Part shown: positions 27,301 through 40,290 of the stretch, piece by piece | How positions within the stretch are numbered: the stretch's first letter is position 1 | How the letters are laid out: every line of letters begins with the position of its first letter | Assembly: GCF_902713425.1 (NCBI RefSeq) | Contig: NC_081217.1 | Location: forward strand, 20,686,659-20,750,658 | Origin: Acipenser ruthenus | Lineage: Eukaryota; Chordata; Actinopteri; Acipenseriformes; Acipenseridae | DNA: 64,000 nt | Reading direction: 5' to 3' | Translations under genes and position numbers: made by a program | The notes under the pieces: model-generated | The model's database searches: none | Told to the model about the DNA's origin: nothing | The model's input: the letters and a program-made list of their open reading frames with translations, nothing else

Positions 27301-30300
27301 CTAGTACATATCTTTGTAGATCTCCTGCAGGAGCGGGTGTAGTGAGGTCTCGGACTCTGTCTTTTTGATTTTCTGAACGAGCTGTGCGTTCTCAGTCACT
27401 AGCTGTCGCAGGTCGGCCATCTTCTGCAGCAGCTTGGGGAAGAGGTACAGCGAGTCGGGGTGGTGAGCCTGCAGGTGCAGGTTAAGAGCCTGCAAGATGT
27501 TATCCTGGATCTCCTCCACCTGCCTCACATTCATCAGGCCAGGTCGGTCTGCAGGAACAAGGACAGCGAAGGGTTAACAAGCATATTTAAATGCATCTCT
27601 GGGTTTGATGCTACTCCCAGAGATCACTACTTACTTTCTGTTTCTAACTAGGCGCCACATTACTGCACCTAATGATCATGTTTAAGCAGTACGTGTGTAA
27701 TGTTTGAGTATTGTTATCAGTAAAGGAAACTTACTGACACATCAATTGCTACTGTGCTTACATTTGGCCTCACAATATTTTATTCTTAATAAACAGCTTA
27801 CAGGTAGAGCTCCCCGAGACATGGTGACCCTCATTCTCCCTCGCGTCTATCTCAACCACTATATCGAACCTGCCCAACATCAATGGGTTCAGGACGAGCT
27901 TGCCCTGAATCAGCCCAGCCCAGGCCCCAGCTCACCGCCACAGAGGATGATGGCAGCCACGAAGAGAGCCAGGTCGCTGTCGTCGAGCTCCAGCGCGTTG
28001 AACTTAACGGCGAACTCGAACTTGGGCTCCATGATCTCGTTGAACGGCCGGCGCAGGCTGCGCAGGAACTCCCTCGTCACGAAGCCCTTGCCATTGGCCA
28101 CCAGCAGCCCATCCTTGTTCATGAGGGAGGGCAGCATGCAGAAGATGGCCTCGTGCACGCCGTACTTGAGCAGCGTCACCTGTGGAAACATGTTACGTCA
28201 GACACTCCTTCAACAATAAAGTAACTGCACACAAAGACAAAGCCATTTAGCCTGAATCCTCTACTGTATTTTACAGCACAGGGGAATCAACCTGGATTCT
28301 CTCTTAATGAAATCCAGGTGCTGTCAAATGCTGCAAAAAGAAATAAATCTGGTTTATCCCAGCAGGGTATGAACAAGTCAATCCCAAAACAACTTGGATA
28401 CAAACGAAATATGAGATGTCACACTGCTTCAGCTGTCTTTTCATCTAAATTTGACAAGTTATAACTGGGAAAAGGCAACCATTTTCTGAACGAATTAAGA
28501 CTATATATTACACGACAATGCAGAGTTTAGACATGCTCTTTGCTGAAGGTGGTCCCTTGCTTTGTCAATGCATTTAAACAGTACAGAGTTGGGGTGTCAG
28601 CCGCAGTTACCTGGTCGTTGAGGTAGAGCCCCACGAAGCCCGGGATGCTCTTGGCAAACTCAGTGAGCTCTCTCACCGTCTCCACCGTGGTGCACTGGCA
28701 GCGGTAGAACACGTGCACCCCGATCTCCTTGGTGGGGGGCGCCCCGTGGATCAGCTGGTTCCACACCACCCCGTTCTCAGCCTGCCACAGCGTGTCCATG
28801 TCGTGGACCACAAAGGGCTGCGGAGAGGAACGGGACACGGAAATACATCACGGACTTCACTATGGATTTCAAATGGCGTCACACATGCAGACTGAAGTTA
28901 AAAAACAAGCCCCATCAATAAGCCCCATAACTCCATGCCTGGCTGGGCTCCTGAATACAACAAGGAACTCACTACACCTTAAAACACCCAAGCGCATCAT
29001 GCTCTCTGAGTGCATAGGACCTTATTTAAGTCTTTATTCAGAGGGGTATGTTTTTTAGAAAGACTAAAGCTGCTAAAGGAAGCCTGTTTGCAATGCAGTG
29101 CTGGTAGTAGTGGTGCTGGTACCGGGTTGGTGCTGGTCCTGCCGGTCAGGATGCTGCGCGCTTTCTTCTTGGTCATGTTCAGGTTCTTCAGGTAGGCGTT
29201 GTAGACGTGTTTGGCCAGTGACTTGAGGTCCGAGCCCCCCGGGTTCTGGACGCTCGTTTCCCCAGCCAGCAGTCCGGCCACCAGCTTCCTCTTTTCTGCT
29301 TCCGGCATGCGGCCGTACCGGATCGCTACGGAGATAAAAAACGGGAAGGTCAGCGACGTCACAACACAAGCAGGTGGCTCCGATTGTAAAGCAGCTGAGA
29401 CTGACCGTCGTGGGACATGCCCAGCGCGAGGCACTTCTGGAAGCGGCAGTACTGGCACTTGTTGCGGCTCTTCTTCTGGATCTTACAGGTCCGCTCGCAG
29501 CGCTCGTACTCCAGCTTCATACGAATCGTCCGCCGGAAAAAACCCTGAACACAGAATTGCACCAGGGAGGCACGGGGTTACAGCGGATTCAATAAAAGAC
29601 AGGGCAGGAAAACATTCAGCTTATTATACCTGCTGTACTACTGTCCCCTCCAACGACACTGATTAGCACTAATCTAGCACTGCCTTACCTAAGTTAACAT
29701 TCGACAGTCCAAGATTAATGCTAAGAAAGCCCTCAATCTCCAAAATGCATTAGTAACTCCAATACAGGGCTGCGTTAGAAAGTGAAGCCAGTTATATGGT
29801 GGTACAGTCATGACCTTCATTTGTCTGATAACGTGGGCACTGGAAATCTTACAGCTGTCTACTTGAAGAAAGAAGAAGGAAAAGTTCCCATTAGTTTAAA
29901 AGCGTTACTTTGATGAATTGTGCGTTTCTTTTTTTTCCGCAGCAGGGAATTTGCAGATAGCACTGTACTCCAGGAAAGATCCCATTCCCTTTAAAACGCG
30001 AGCCCCCCCCCCCCCCTCGCCCCTCGAATAGAAAGCGGTACCTTGCAGCCCTCGCAGGCGTGCACCCCATAGTGGAAACCGGAGGCCTTGTCCCCGCAGA
30101 TCCGACACTCAACGTTGAGCCCGGGGCCAGGCGGCTCCTCGCGGCCCAGCTTCAGCTGATCACACAGCGACGGAGACGAGGTCTGAGACAGATCTGGAGA
30201 GAGGAGAGAGCTGCTGGTCACTACCGCTGCCTTTACACTGGAACTGCACATGGGAAAGCAGGCACGGCCACACTGATCTCCTATTTATACTATTTATATA

Positions 30301-31088
30301 CACGCCACTCAGCAGCTCTGACGCTTATGTAATGTTTCTGGTAGCTGACTTGCAGGTCACAAGGCCCTGTCGATGCTGGACTATGACGTGTGTACGAAGT
30401 TGGAATTACAACACGTGAATTGATTCGGTAACAGAAAGCGGCAGCAACGTCTTTAGCAACACAAAACACAACCAGAGAAACAAAAGATTTCTATGACACC
30501 CTTTCCCTAATCGGAATAGGCCATTCTATTATGTACATTCTAGTTCTGGCTACCTGTGTAGCTGCTGGACGGCGCCGGGCTCTCTGGTTCTGTGGTTCCG
30601 TAGTTATTGTTGTTGGGTTCTGACCCGTCCTCCTCCAGCCCTGGGCTCAGTTCCCAAGCTGTCCCATTGGCTGTCCGGTGTGGAGACCCGCTGATCTCTG
30701 CATGCACTGTCCCGTCAGAGCTGGGCTCAGATCCTGCATCTTGTGAAATAACGTCAGGTGTTTCTGCTACCTCCAGGGTATAGATCTCCAACACTGTCTC
30801 GTCGCAGACAACCTCGGTCCCGCCTCCCTCCTGGATATAAACCTCTCCTTGTATTGCGCCCTCCTCCAGCCCGGCTCCAGTAGTGAGCAATGTTTTCTCA
30901 GGGCTGCCTGCCACTGTGGACTCCCCATTCCAGGGCAGTGACTCCCCGTTATTGAGGTGGATCTCCTGGAGCGCAACCACTTCTCCTCCTCCTCCTCCTC
31001 CTCCTCCTCCTCCTCCTGGCTGAGGCTCGAACCCTAACCCCCGATCCTTAGTGCCGATTCCCGAAACTCCGTCCTGCAGCCGTTCCAT
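27301..31088 (-). CDS. ppard: Peroxisome proliferator-activated receptor delta (NR1C2)
   Basis: Seven coding exons: 31088-30554, 30193-30042, 29544-29406, 29325-29123, 28817-28611, 28179-27936 and 27548-27301. Sum 1728 nt, 575 aa; human PPARD is 441 aa. It is a fatty-acid-sensing nuclear receptor that binds PPAR elements with RXR. Visible: A/B domain of about 180 residues, two C4 zinc fingers ([22 protein letters not shown] with P-box [28 protein letters not shown]), hinge, and a ligand domain ending [10 protein letters not shown], the AF-2 helix. Delta rather than alpha or gamma: SSSYTDLSQ before the DNA-binding domain, [19 protein letters not shown], and the DEF6/FANCE context. Start chosen at the first ATG after the acceptor at 31148; its context gctgccATGg is a strong Kozak. 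Oddities: a (GGA)n-encoded Gly run, an A/B domain about 110 aa longer than human, and the usual 451-nt ligand-domain exon split into 207 + 244 nt. Confidence 0.97.
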
Positions 31089-31147
31089 GGCAGCGCGTCC
31101 TCTCGCTATCACTGACCGGCCGTCTTCATAGCGCTTCAATCTCCTCC

Positions 31148-31272
31148 CTGCCAAAGAAACACAACAGGGCCAATCAATCAGAGCACATCGCTGGAAGCAC
31201 CTCAGTACAGAGATGCTAGCAGGGACACTTTTTCAGAGCAAAAACTTTCGCTGAACACCTGTCTTGGAAGTC
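31148..31272 (-). other. PPARD intron upstream of the start exon
   Basis: The PPARD start exon begins at an acceptor (tttggcag, exon from 31147), so 59 nt of 5' UTR precede the ATG in this exon and at least one further noncoding exon lies upstream (higher coordinates). Confidence 0.6.
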
Positions 31273-31417
31273 CAGGGATGGAAATAAGACTCCTATTGCA
31301 TAGCAGTTTCACCCATTCCAGGTTTTAATACAAGCTTGATTAGCCACTGTGTATAGGTAACACTTATTAAACTCATGGATCACACTGTATGCAACGAGAA
31401 TCTTATTTGCATCCCTG
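31273..31417. mobile_element. Palindromic MITE, hAT-like ends (copy A)
   Basis: Begins cagggatggaaataagactc and ends gagaatcttatttgcatccctg, imperfect inverted repeats of about 38 bp around a core with ttttaatacaagcttgatta. No coding capacity. The CAGGG ends resemble hAT-superfamily termini, but target duplications are not clear in this copy. Confidence 0.75.
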
Positions 31418-31856
31418 AAGTCCCATTTTTCTGTAGACCATTTAGTTTATTTTTTACCCTGGTGAAGTCCATATACAGCTATGGCCAAAAGTTTTTCATC
31501 CCCCTATAGAATTAACAAATTTTGCTTCATACAGTCGAATGAAACCTGCTGAATAATGTTACGCTAACATACTGAATTACACACCGCTTTGTAGTTTTAC
31601 ATACACTTAAAAACGGAAAACTGGCAAAAATGGAAAATGTGGCATTTCGAAATCTAACATGAAATACTGTATTACTACTATGGCTTCCGGTAGACTATTG
31701 CAATATCACTTTGTAGTTTCTTTGATTACATGATGTTAAATAAAATGTTGATTATGTTCATATAGTTTTAAAAAATGTTTTATTAGGTCTCACTCCTATA
31801 ATTATAGGTGATGAAGAGTTTCTAGGCGCCTGCATGGCAGACTTCGAAAGCGTGTG

Positions 31857-32052
31857 CGTGTATGCATGCTCTACACTGTGCGAGTATGCATGCTCTACAC
31901 TGTGCGAGTATGCATGCTCTACACTGTGCGAGTATGCATGCTCTACACTGTGCGAGTATGCATGCTCTACACTGTGCGAGTATGCATGCTCTACACTGTG
32001 CGAGTATGCATGCTCTACACTGTGTGAGTATGCATGCTCTACACTGTGTGCA
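31857..32052. repeat. 24-bp tandem repeat, about eight copies
   Basis: Unit gtatgcatgctctacactgt + gcga, period exactly 24 bp, nearly perfect; the last copies carry gtga instead of gcga. The unit contains the palindrome gcatgc. Because 24 is divisible by 3, both strands show long open frames with an 8-residue repeat; these are not taken as genes. Confidence 0.95.
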
Positions 32053-35000
32053 GGACTGACTTACCAAGGACACCCGTTGACAGCCAAGGACTGACTGTCT
32101 GGTTGTGTCTATTGACACACAGTACAGTATCAGCTATCAAGTTCAACCTTCCCACATTCCCTTCTTCAGCTGCGAGGAACTCTATACAAATCACAAGTCC
32201 TTGGGGCGTGCAAAGCTGGCTCTACAACGCCTCTAAACTCTCAGTCACAGGGACGGTCAGGAAGAACTGTGATTTGTATTGGTCAGGAGTCTGCGGTTGT
32301 ACTGCAGCTAAAGAACTGGGAGGTAGGCAGCGCTACCTGGTGGTTAGCACTGGCAACGTGGCCTAGCGGATACAGAAGGGGACTGGGAAGCAGGGTGTTG
32401 TACCAGCATGCGCACGGAGCTCAAAGCAGGGAGGTGCCCCTTTAAAACATCCGGCTGCATTTTACAGCACGAAACTTTTACAAATCTTTGGAAATCTCCG
32501 GCTTTGCGAAGATTAAAAAGAACCAAAAAGACTTTATTCATTTCCCAGAGCAAACAACAAAACAACCATCCGCCCCCCCAGTTTAATCCACCAGCTGAAC
32601 TCAAGGACCGGTTTCATAACTGTGTACAAACTGTTTAGAGAATGGAGGGGGTGTGAAGGGGGTCGCTGGCTGTAGGACACTGAAGAGAGGACGCCGTTTC
32701 CAAAAACCAAACAAACCCAGCAGCCTGTTTTTCAATCTGATTGCAATACTCAATTCAATGTGTCCTTTCACCAAGCCACAAGCCAAAAGATCTAGATGCT
32801 ACAAAAGTACACCACGTTGGTCAATAGAAATTAAGCAGGGGGGGGGGAGCAGTAAGACTGTCTTCTGTTGAGAACGGGGCTGAATAACAGCAGTTAACAT
32901 TAGAGAAAGGCTGCAGATCTGCAGCGTCAGCACTATCTTACACAGGACTTGATCTAAATTAGCATGCTGTGTTACACAAAAAGTTTGACTGCACTTATTT
33001 GACTTTGTTCAGAAGCATTAACACACGTTTCAAACTTAAATGATGAAGTGCAGGTAACTAAATATGGCCACGCTTCATGTTTGAATGAATGACACAATTA
33101 AAAGGCAGGCGCGTTTATTGAACTGTTGTAAATAAAGCTGCAAACTGAAGTGAAGATGTCTTTTTTTTGGTTTGCTTGTTGCGAAAGTGGCCTGCGTTCA
33201 ACTTGAGGAAAGACAATAGAAAGCAAAGAAGGAAGTTTGACTCTGTCAGCAAAGTTCCTGAAAGTGGAAATGGATTGCATAGTGAAAGCGATAGAGCCTG
33301 GGAATGTATTTGAGCGTTCAGGGTCACAAAGGTTCAAGTCATCTGACTGCTTAGTATACAGGAAGCTGTGCAGACATGCTGTGGTATTGAAATCACATAT
33401 CCAGAATCGATCTGAACACGCACCACTGTAACTGCATTCACTTCACAGGTCCTGCTGTGGTATTTAGACAGAGGTGAGAGACGAGACTCAAACCTCAAAA
33501 CTTCAGACGTTTAATCAGCAAATCAACTCTGTGATCCAAAACCTTTTTTTGTTAACATGTGAACATTACGGCAGAAGAGATGATTCAGGTGTAAAGGTGA
33601 CACTTATGTTTTATGAATAAGTGACCCGGCTACATCCACAGTAGACTATTTGGTTTTGTAAGAAAATTGCCACTTTTTGTAACTAACGGAATAGAACTGC
33701 TTGCAGTTACCATCTTGGTCAATGGCTTGGGTTAATGGTATGATAATAAAGAATTAAACTGACCAGACTTCTTTGCCATCTTGGGGCAACTCAGTCGGTA
33801 GGGCACTAGGAAAGTCTGTGTAAACGGCTGCCTTAAACACGTCTTTTCATGCTTGTTAATTATGCGTTCCAGAAACATAGGAAACTACCAGTTTGTTTTT
33901 TTTATTCACTTAATTTTTCCATGTTTTTTTTTTAAACCAGTACAGTTCCTAACAAGAGACCAAGTGTTTTCAGACTCCTTTCCCTGACAGCACATCAGAG
34001 CCACTCTGCAGAAGGAGGCTTTTCCAGTTAAAATGATATTTCAAGGCTCTTTGATGGAACACTGTGAAGACAGGCAAGCCCCACCTCCGCACCAGCCAAT
34101 GGCAGACTTGCTCTATATAACACCATGCAGAACAAGGGTAAAAGTCTTCGGCTGGGCATTGCACCATCAACTGGGCAGCGTGTGTGGTTAGGACCTTACA
34201 CACCAAGAAAGTGTCAGTCGATCGCGGATGGTGGGATCTCAAAAAAGACCCGAGCTTTCCCGGTTTGCCTAATGCACGGTTTGCTAATTAGGGACATGTG
34301 TCCTGAGCTGAAGGAGAAACCTACAAAAATCTTCTCCAGTAAGAAACAACTTGGAAAGCAGTAGGGAATGGCCAGCCAGACACACTTTCAGGTCCGTAAT
34401 GTTGAACAAAAGCTCCCTCACTCTGAACCTTCTGTATCAACTTTCTGTCTGCAAGGTCATTATTTCAGTAGCTCCGCAGAGACTCTCATATCTGGTTAGT
34501 GGGAGCTGTGCATTGAAAGGTAACGTCGCACACATTCCAGTTCAGCTACACTGACGCTGTGTGAGGGAGAGGTGAAGAAGGGGAGAGTTCTTTAACAAGG
34601 CTCAGGACAAACGGTCTGGCTGTCGGGTCTCTTTCTCTTCAGGAATGCGAACTCCAAGAGGCTGACAGGTTTTATTATTGACTGTAAAGTGTCAAGCCAG
34701 GAACAGCTTATGGGAGGCTTATTTATATCTCTGCATTATCATCTCAATACAGGATTGCTCTGTGCTCTTTTTAAGCCACTGCTACTGTCACTCTCTCTCC
34801 CAGTCCCTCACCTCTAACCACTAGGCTACACTGTCTCCCAGTCTCTCAGCTGAACCACTGCCCCCTAGTCCCACAGCCTGATCACAATAGCCATGCAGAA
34901 ATCCCTGGAAATACAAAAGCCCCATTCTTCATTACTCGAGAACGTTTAGCACGAGGAATACTAAAAGGCTCTGAAGTCTGTCAGGACAGCAATCAGAGAA

Positions 35001-35679
35001 GGACTGGGATGGAGAGTTTTGGAAGTGCGACACAAGCCAACCACTGGGTTTTACCATTAGTATCTATGTCCAGCTATCTGCTATCTGTTAATAGGGTGTG
35101 CTTGTGAACTCAGACCCGGGCAGGCCAGTGTGAAAGGGGCTTAAGATTAATTTGGAAAGCACAAATTATCACAAGGCTAGTCCTGTTTTTTTTGTCTGTG
35201 TTACAAACTCAACGCTGCATTGGCTTCTCTACCCTGCTTTTGTTATTTGGAACGTGCTGTCACTTGCCCTGGCAGCACCTCGCTGAAAATGAGAGAACAT
35301 CCTGGTTTTTTAAATTCTGACGACATGAGGAGACTAATATATCCCACCCCACACACACACACACACACACGCAATAAGCTTACTCAACTCTTACCCTGTA
35401 GAGACATACTGCACAATGAAGTACATTCCTGGAACAAGCACAACAGGTTCTTGGTAGACATGTCGAAACGCTCGGCAGATCTTCAAGGGCAGACAGTCTG
35501 AAGCAGTGAGCATGGCATCCTTGCTTGAGGCTGGGCAGTCAGGGCTTTACAATGTGTACTGTACAAAGTGGGTGTCTCTCTGGAGCGATATGTCAACTGA
35601 GCTTGATATTACCTGTGGATGTGGCCACTTTCTTGGAGAATCTGTCTTCGATCTTACAACACAAAACTCATTGGTTATG

Positions 35680-35853
35680 CAGGGATGGAAATAAGACTCC
35701 TATTGCATTACAGTTTCAACCATTCCAGGATTTAATACAAGCTTGATTAGTCACAGTGTATCGGTAACAAGTTCAGGTGTGTCTTATTAAACTCCTAGTA
35801 AAAACAGGAATGTATCAAACCGCTATGCTGTGGGAGTCTTATTTCCATCCCTG
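35680..35853. mobile_element. Palindromic MITE (copy B), best preserved
   Basis: 174 bp from cagggatggaaataagactc to gagtcttatttccatccctg with clean terminal inverted repeats of about 38 bp. Flanks read ggttatg on the left and gttatgg on the right, a direct repeat of gttatg that may be part of a 6-8 bp target duplication. It lies between PPARD and DEF6. Confidence 0.85.
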
Positions 35854-37389
35854 GTTATGGAAGAATTTCTCAACAGGAAACTAAAGGGCCCCTTAAGGGG
35901 AACCGTTAGCCAGTATCACAGTTATTTTGTTTGTGATTTTGTGTATATAGCTAAGTAGCAGAAACATTTGTCGAGACCCACCTTCATTCAACCAGTATCC
36001 AAAACAAAACAGTTTGCAAACCTCGAGTCTGACACCTACATTGGAATTGCTTTAATCATTTCCTGTGCGTTTTTTACTGAATCTATTTCCAAGCATGCAT
36101 CTACTCCCATTCCAGATTGTCTTAGAGTTAATACTAAAAAGAATTACCCAATAAAGTTTCCACTGTGTCTCACTGTTGTAAATGACAGTGAGTCACCTAG
36201 TAAATACCGCAACGATCTCTGTTGCGTGCACAGGAGCTCACGCTGAGATGTAAAGAATTGAGACCATTTAGTTCCAGGAAATGGTCCGTGTAAATGTCAC
36301 TATGGTCAGCTGACAGGCTATACTCTGAATCAGGACAATGCCGTGGTCAGCACATTCCCTTACAATGTAAACAAAGTCATCCCCTCGCTAAAGGGACACG
36401 CGTGGAGATTGACTTTGGGATACAGTTTATAAAGCAAGACGCTTTTAATAAGATACCGTGACTTATCATAGCAGTTAGACCCCCACAATTCCCTCGGTGT
36501 GTGTTATTTATAACACTGTTTTAGCGTGACAGCGATTATATTATCACCTGTAGCATTTTATGGGCCAAAGTGTGTTTGATCTGTTCCTACCCTACTTTCG
36601 TTTTATCGTTTTACAACCGCTGAATTAGACTCTCCAGATCTCCCTCAAAACATACTAGCTAGTCTATGGAGACACACATATTATAGTAACCGCTGAACAG
36701 GATCCGAGAAGGCTGCTAGAAAAACAATTTCTGAAATAACGCCATTCAACTTCGCGTTTGCCGATTACACGACGCATTTGCTTTTGTTTTTCAAGACAAG
36801 AGGACTCAGTTAAAAGCCGCGCGTCCTCGAAAAGGACAGCTTTTCAAATGAATTATCCATGCTCCCTCCCTCTCAAAAAAACGACCCCACCGCACCCAGA
36901 CAAAGCCAAAGACACTCTGGGTTTCTGTTTGTTTTGTTTTTTTAAGATATCTGACAATTCAGTTTACAGACTAGACGGCCCTTCTTAGAAGAACACCTGA
37001 TCGCGTTTTCTGTACACACACAGAGTACAAAACAAACCATGTTCGTCTCTGCGAGTGTGTCAGGGATCTCATGACTTGACAGGTCTCTTTTTAAGGCCAG
37101 TTCTCCTTACCTCGTTCTCTGGTTACTTGGGGAGTAATTTTCGCTCCTTGTTCTTTTTCTTGGGAATCACAAACACCGGCGCTCCGGGAGAACGCGGTTC
37201 ATCTTTTCACTTTTTTAAAGCACTCCTCCGACTCGCTTTCTCTTCCCCGTCCCCCGGCTGCTGTGAAAGAGATTCACGTCGCCGTTCTCTTTGCGTGGCT
37301 GTGTCCGGTGTTTATTTTTTACCACAGACGGACTCGTGTGTATATTTTATGCGTCCTGTTTGAATTCAGAACAAACTTCCATCCTGAAG

Positions 37390-37500
37390 TTTTGTTTTCC
37401 TCTGCCCGCTGCCTCCCTGTCAGGATCTCCGCTGTCGCTGTCAGAGGTGACGCGCACGTACGGCGTGACGTCGTGAGGGGAGGGGAGGTTACGTTGGATC
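37390..37500 (-). promoter_or_regulatory. Candidate PPARD promoter (CpG-rich, CRE-like)
   Basis: The most CpG-dense stretch between PPARD and DEF6: ggtgacgcgcacgtacggcg followed by tgacgtcg (37466-37473), one base off the consensus CRE, beside a GGGGA-rich tract. Position, 6.4 kb upstream of the PPARD start codon, fits the long 5' noncoding region of vertebrate PPARD genes. Orientation is assumed. Confidence 0.4.
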
Positions 37501-38780
37501 TTATTGCGCGTCAATATCTTAATTTAAAGGGCGCTGTATGTATTTGAAACGATGTACAGATAATACACCCATTCGTAAGCCTCCTTTAGTTTCACAGCCA
37601 CGGTTCAATTCTAGCAATACAACCCACGTATTTTTGAACAGGAATCGCGAATTTTAAATGATTTCTAGAGACAATCAAAAGTTGAGCATTCGCTGATCTC
37701 AGGTCAAGGTGCAACTTGGAGCATAAATGTGAAAGGGTGTGTGTGGACGTGGATTTAAATCCTTGCCGACTGTCCATTTAAAAGCAGCGCGTATCCATTC
37801 TCGGAAGTACTAACAGGGTACCGGAAGAGCCCCGCTCTGTATTGATCTCGGATGTTTGCATATTTGTTTTCTGAAGTTCTCTGCAGGCAAAAAAAAAGAA
37901 AGTGCGTGCATCAACTGAACTGGCATCTCTCTGCCTGTCATGAAGGTGTTTAACCAGCAGGTGTCACTGTGCACGCTTACAGACGCAAGATCTGGCTTGA
38001 AAAGGTTTTTGTAACAGTTTCACCACGAACTGTTTCCGGGGCTGCTGATTGGTGCATTTCAAACGATGGAAAGGAAGTGGATGACTAATTAAGAGTTCTC
38101 AGCAATAATGCAAAAAGCTACACCACACGCACGCACGCAATCGCATCTGTTGGTCTCGGTGTGATTTTGTCTGTGTAAGTGTGTAATCTTCTCTTTCATT
38201 TTGGAGATCAGCTGCAGAGGTGTTTAAACCACTTGCACTCTGAAGCGCTCTCTCTTTGTCCTCTGGGCAGTGTTAGGCAAACCAGTGACGCTTTCCTCCA
38301 GCTTGACATTTTTCTGTTTTAAACGCTGCACTGAAACAGTTCAGAAGCTGCCCTTCAGTTGGAGATGCCTGCCACAGACATGTGGAACGTAGGCTAGATC
38401 TACCAAAGTGTCTTAAAACACACAAAGACCGTCACTATCTAGAGAAATGTTGCGTGTTGTCAGAATAACGACAGGAAAAATAAATACAAGTGGACGGTCA
38501 CCAGATGGCGCTGGCTCTTCCGTCTAGAAAGACACTTTGGCTCATCTAGTCTAATTTTTATGTGTCTATGGCACCTCGCACTGATGAGCAGCACCTGAAC
38601 ACGCACTTATCAAAAATATGTGTCATGTTTTTAAAATCATGAAAACAGTGTTTGAGTAATTGCAATAATAATAATAATAATAAGGATGGTTGCTGTTGTG
38701 TGATACACTGCCTTTACAGATACTGTCTCCTGTTGGTAAGATGAAGTCAGGTTAAACGCGCTAAAACCACAAGAGACGAC

Positions 38781-38868
38781 CCTGGCTGTTTTGCACAGTG
38801 GTTAAGATGCTCGCTTGTGGTGGGAGGGGTCGCCGTTTCACACACAGCCTCCTCCCTGTTACACAGAC
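38781..38868 (+). mobile_element. tRNA-derived SINE fragment (copy 2)
   Basis: Shares cctggctg.tttg.a.ag.ggtta.gatgctcgcttg with the copy at 5327, including the A-box region agtggttaagatg; the B-box region (gccgtttcacac) is worn. Confidence 0.6.
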
Positions 38869-40191
38869 ACTATAAAAAATGAAGGGGCAATTCAAATAAA
38901 TCTGAAACCTGAAGCGACTGCATTTTGTAGAAATAAAAACAAGCACAGGGAGCAGGGATAAGGATGCTAAAAGGAGTAAAAACATTACTAAGCTATCAGT
39001 TCTTTTGAAGTCAGCTTCCAGAGTGCCGGTCTGGCTGGCTGGTGTTTCTAAAGACTCTGCAGCTGCATGCTTGCCTTGGCTGAGTCGCTGCTGTCTGTCA
39101 TGCCGTTCCAGAACAGGAAGTCTGGAGCTGTTTGGACAAACCGCATTCACATCTATCAAACCTGCCTGTCAGGAACAACGGCTTCCCTCAAACCTAGCAG
39201 GTGATGGAAACGTTGAACCCCACTCCTTAGAATCGCTGCAAACTACACACCCTACAGGGAAGCAGACTAGAGATCTCTTCACGTGTTACTGCAACACCAC
39301 CATCAGGTCCCAGAGATTTTAATAGGCAGCAAATATACACAATGCATTTTGACAGTCTCATGTCTCAAAATATATTTCAGAAGTGTTCATAAAGTTTTCC
39401 CAGACATACAAACAGCAAACAAGACTTTTTTTTTTCAAGCTTTGTACATTTTGGTTGTTTTCTGAATCTTGCCAGCAAAGCTACAGTTGACAGGAGAATC
39501 ATTTTTAAACAGCTGAGCAGGAGTGGATCTCTGGAGCTCTGTGTAGACTGTTAGTGCAGGGAACCCTGCCAAGAGCATTGCAGGTGCAGTGCAGTATCGA
39601 GAGACACAGCAAAACAAACAGCACAGCCACCTGCTTACCATGGTGGAGGGCTGCTAACCATCACAATTGTATGGATTTATCTTTATTTAAAATTTGGTAA
39701 AGCAGGCGATAATGACACATTTTCCATAGACATGACAAAGTAATTTGTATTCACTGTTTGAGAAAGAAATATAAAAAAATCTGAATGCCTCTTTAATACC
39801 TCTAACAGGCTGCAAACTACCAGCGTTTTGTTATTTTAAACTTGGCTGCAACATGCTGGAAGTCATTGTTCTCTTAATCAAACAGACCAATCATCGAAAG
39901 AGATTTAGAAGAGTCTGCATGAAATAAATCTAAAATAAATAACAACTGGAATGGATTCTTCTTCCATAAAGTGGAAGCGAACGCTAAATTAAGAATACAT
40001 TATACAAAAGCTATACATTTGTTGGAAGAAATTCTATGAAATGTATTAAGGCCACATTTTGTTTGTCCCTTGTCCCGAATAGGAATGTTTCACTACTTAA
40101 TTGTCAGGGGGGGTTTTGACCAGACCTGGGGTCAGTTCCACTTATAATTCTGATTACAGTTGCAATTGCAGTTTTGATTCAGTTACAATGA

Positions 40192-40290
40192 TTGAGCCCA
40201 GGTGTGGCTTCACCTGCTTGTGATGTGGTGAACCAGAACACTCACTCTATGGCACCCAGGCAGGACTTGAACCCGGGCCTCTTTCTCTGT
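40192..40290 (-). mobile_element. tRNA-like SINE fragment
   Basis: On the minus strand it carries cccgggttcaagtcctgcct, a perfect B box (GGTTCAAGTCC), followed by a degenerate body. A second B box, ggggttcaagccct, occurs on the minus strand near 40605-40625. Neither has a matching A box or cloverleaf by eye, so neither is called a tRNA gene. Confidence 0.4.

Noticed and set aside
31822-32118. Open frames with an 8-residue repeat on both strands; CRISPR-like look
   Set aside because: A 24-bp tandem repeat without spacers; period divisible by three explains the open frames. CRISPR arrays need variable spacers and are not expected here.
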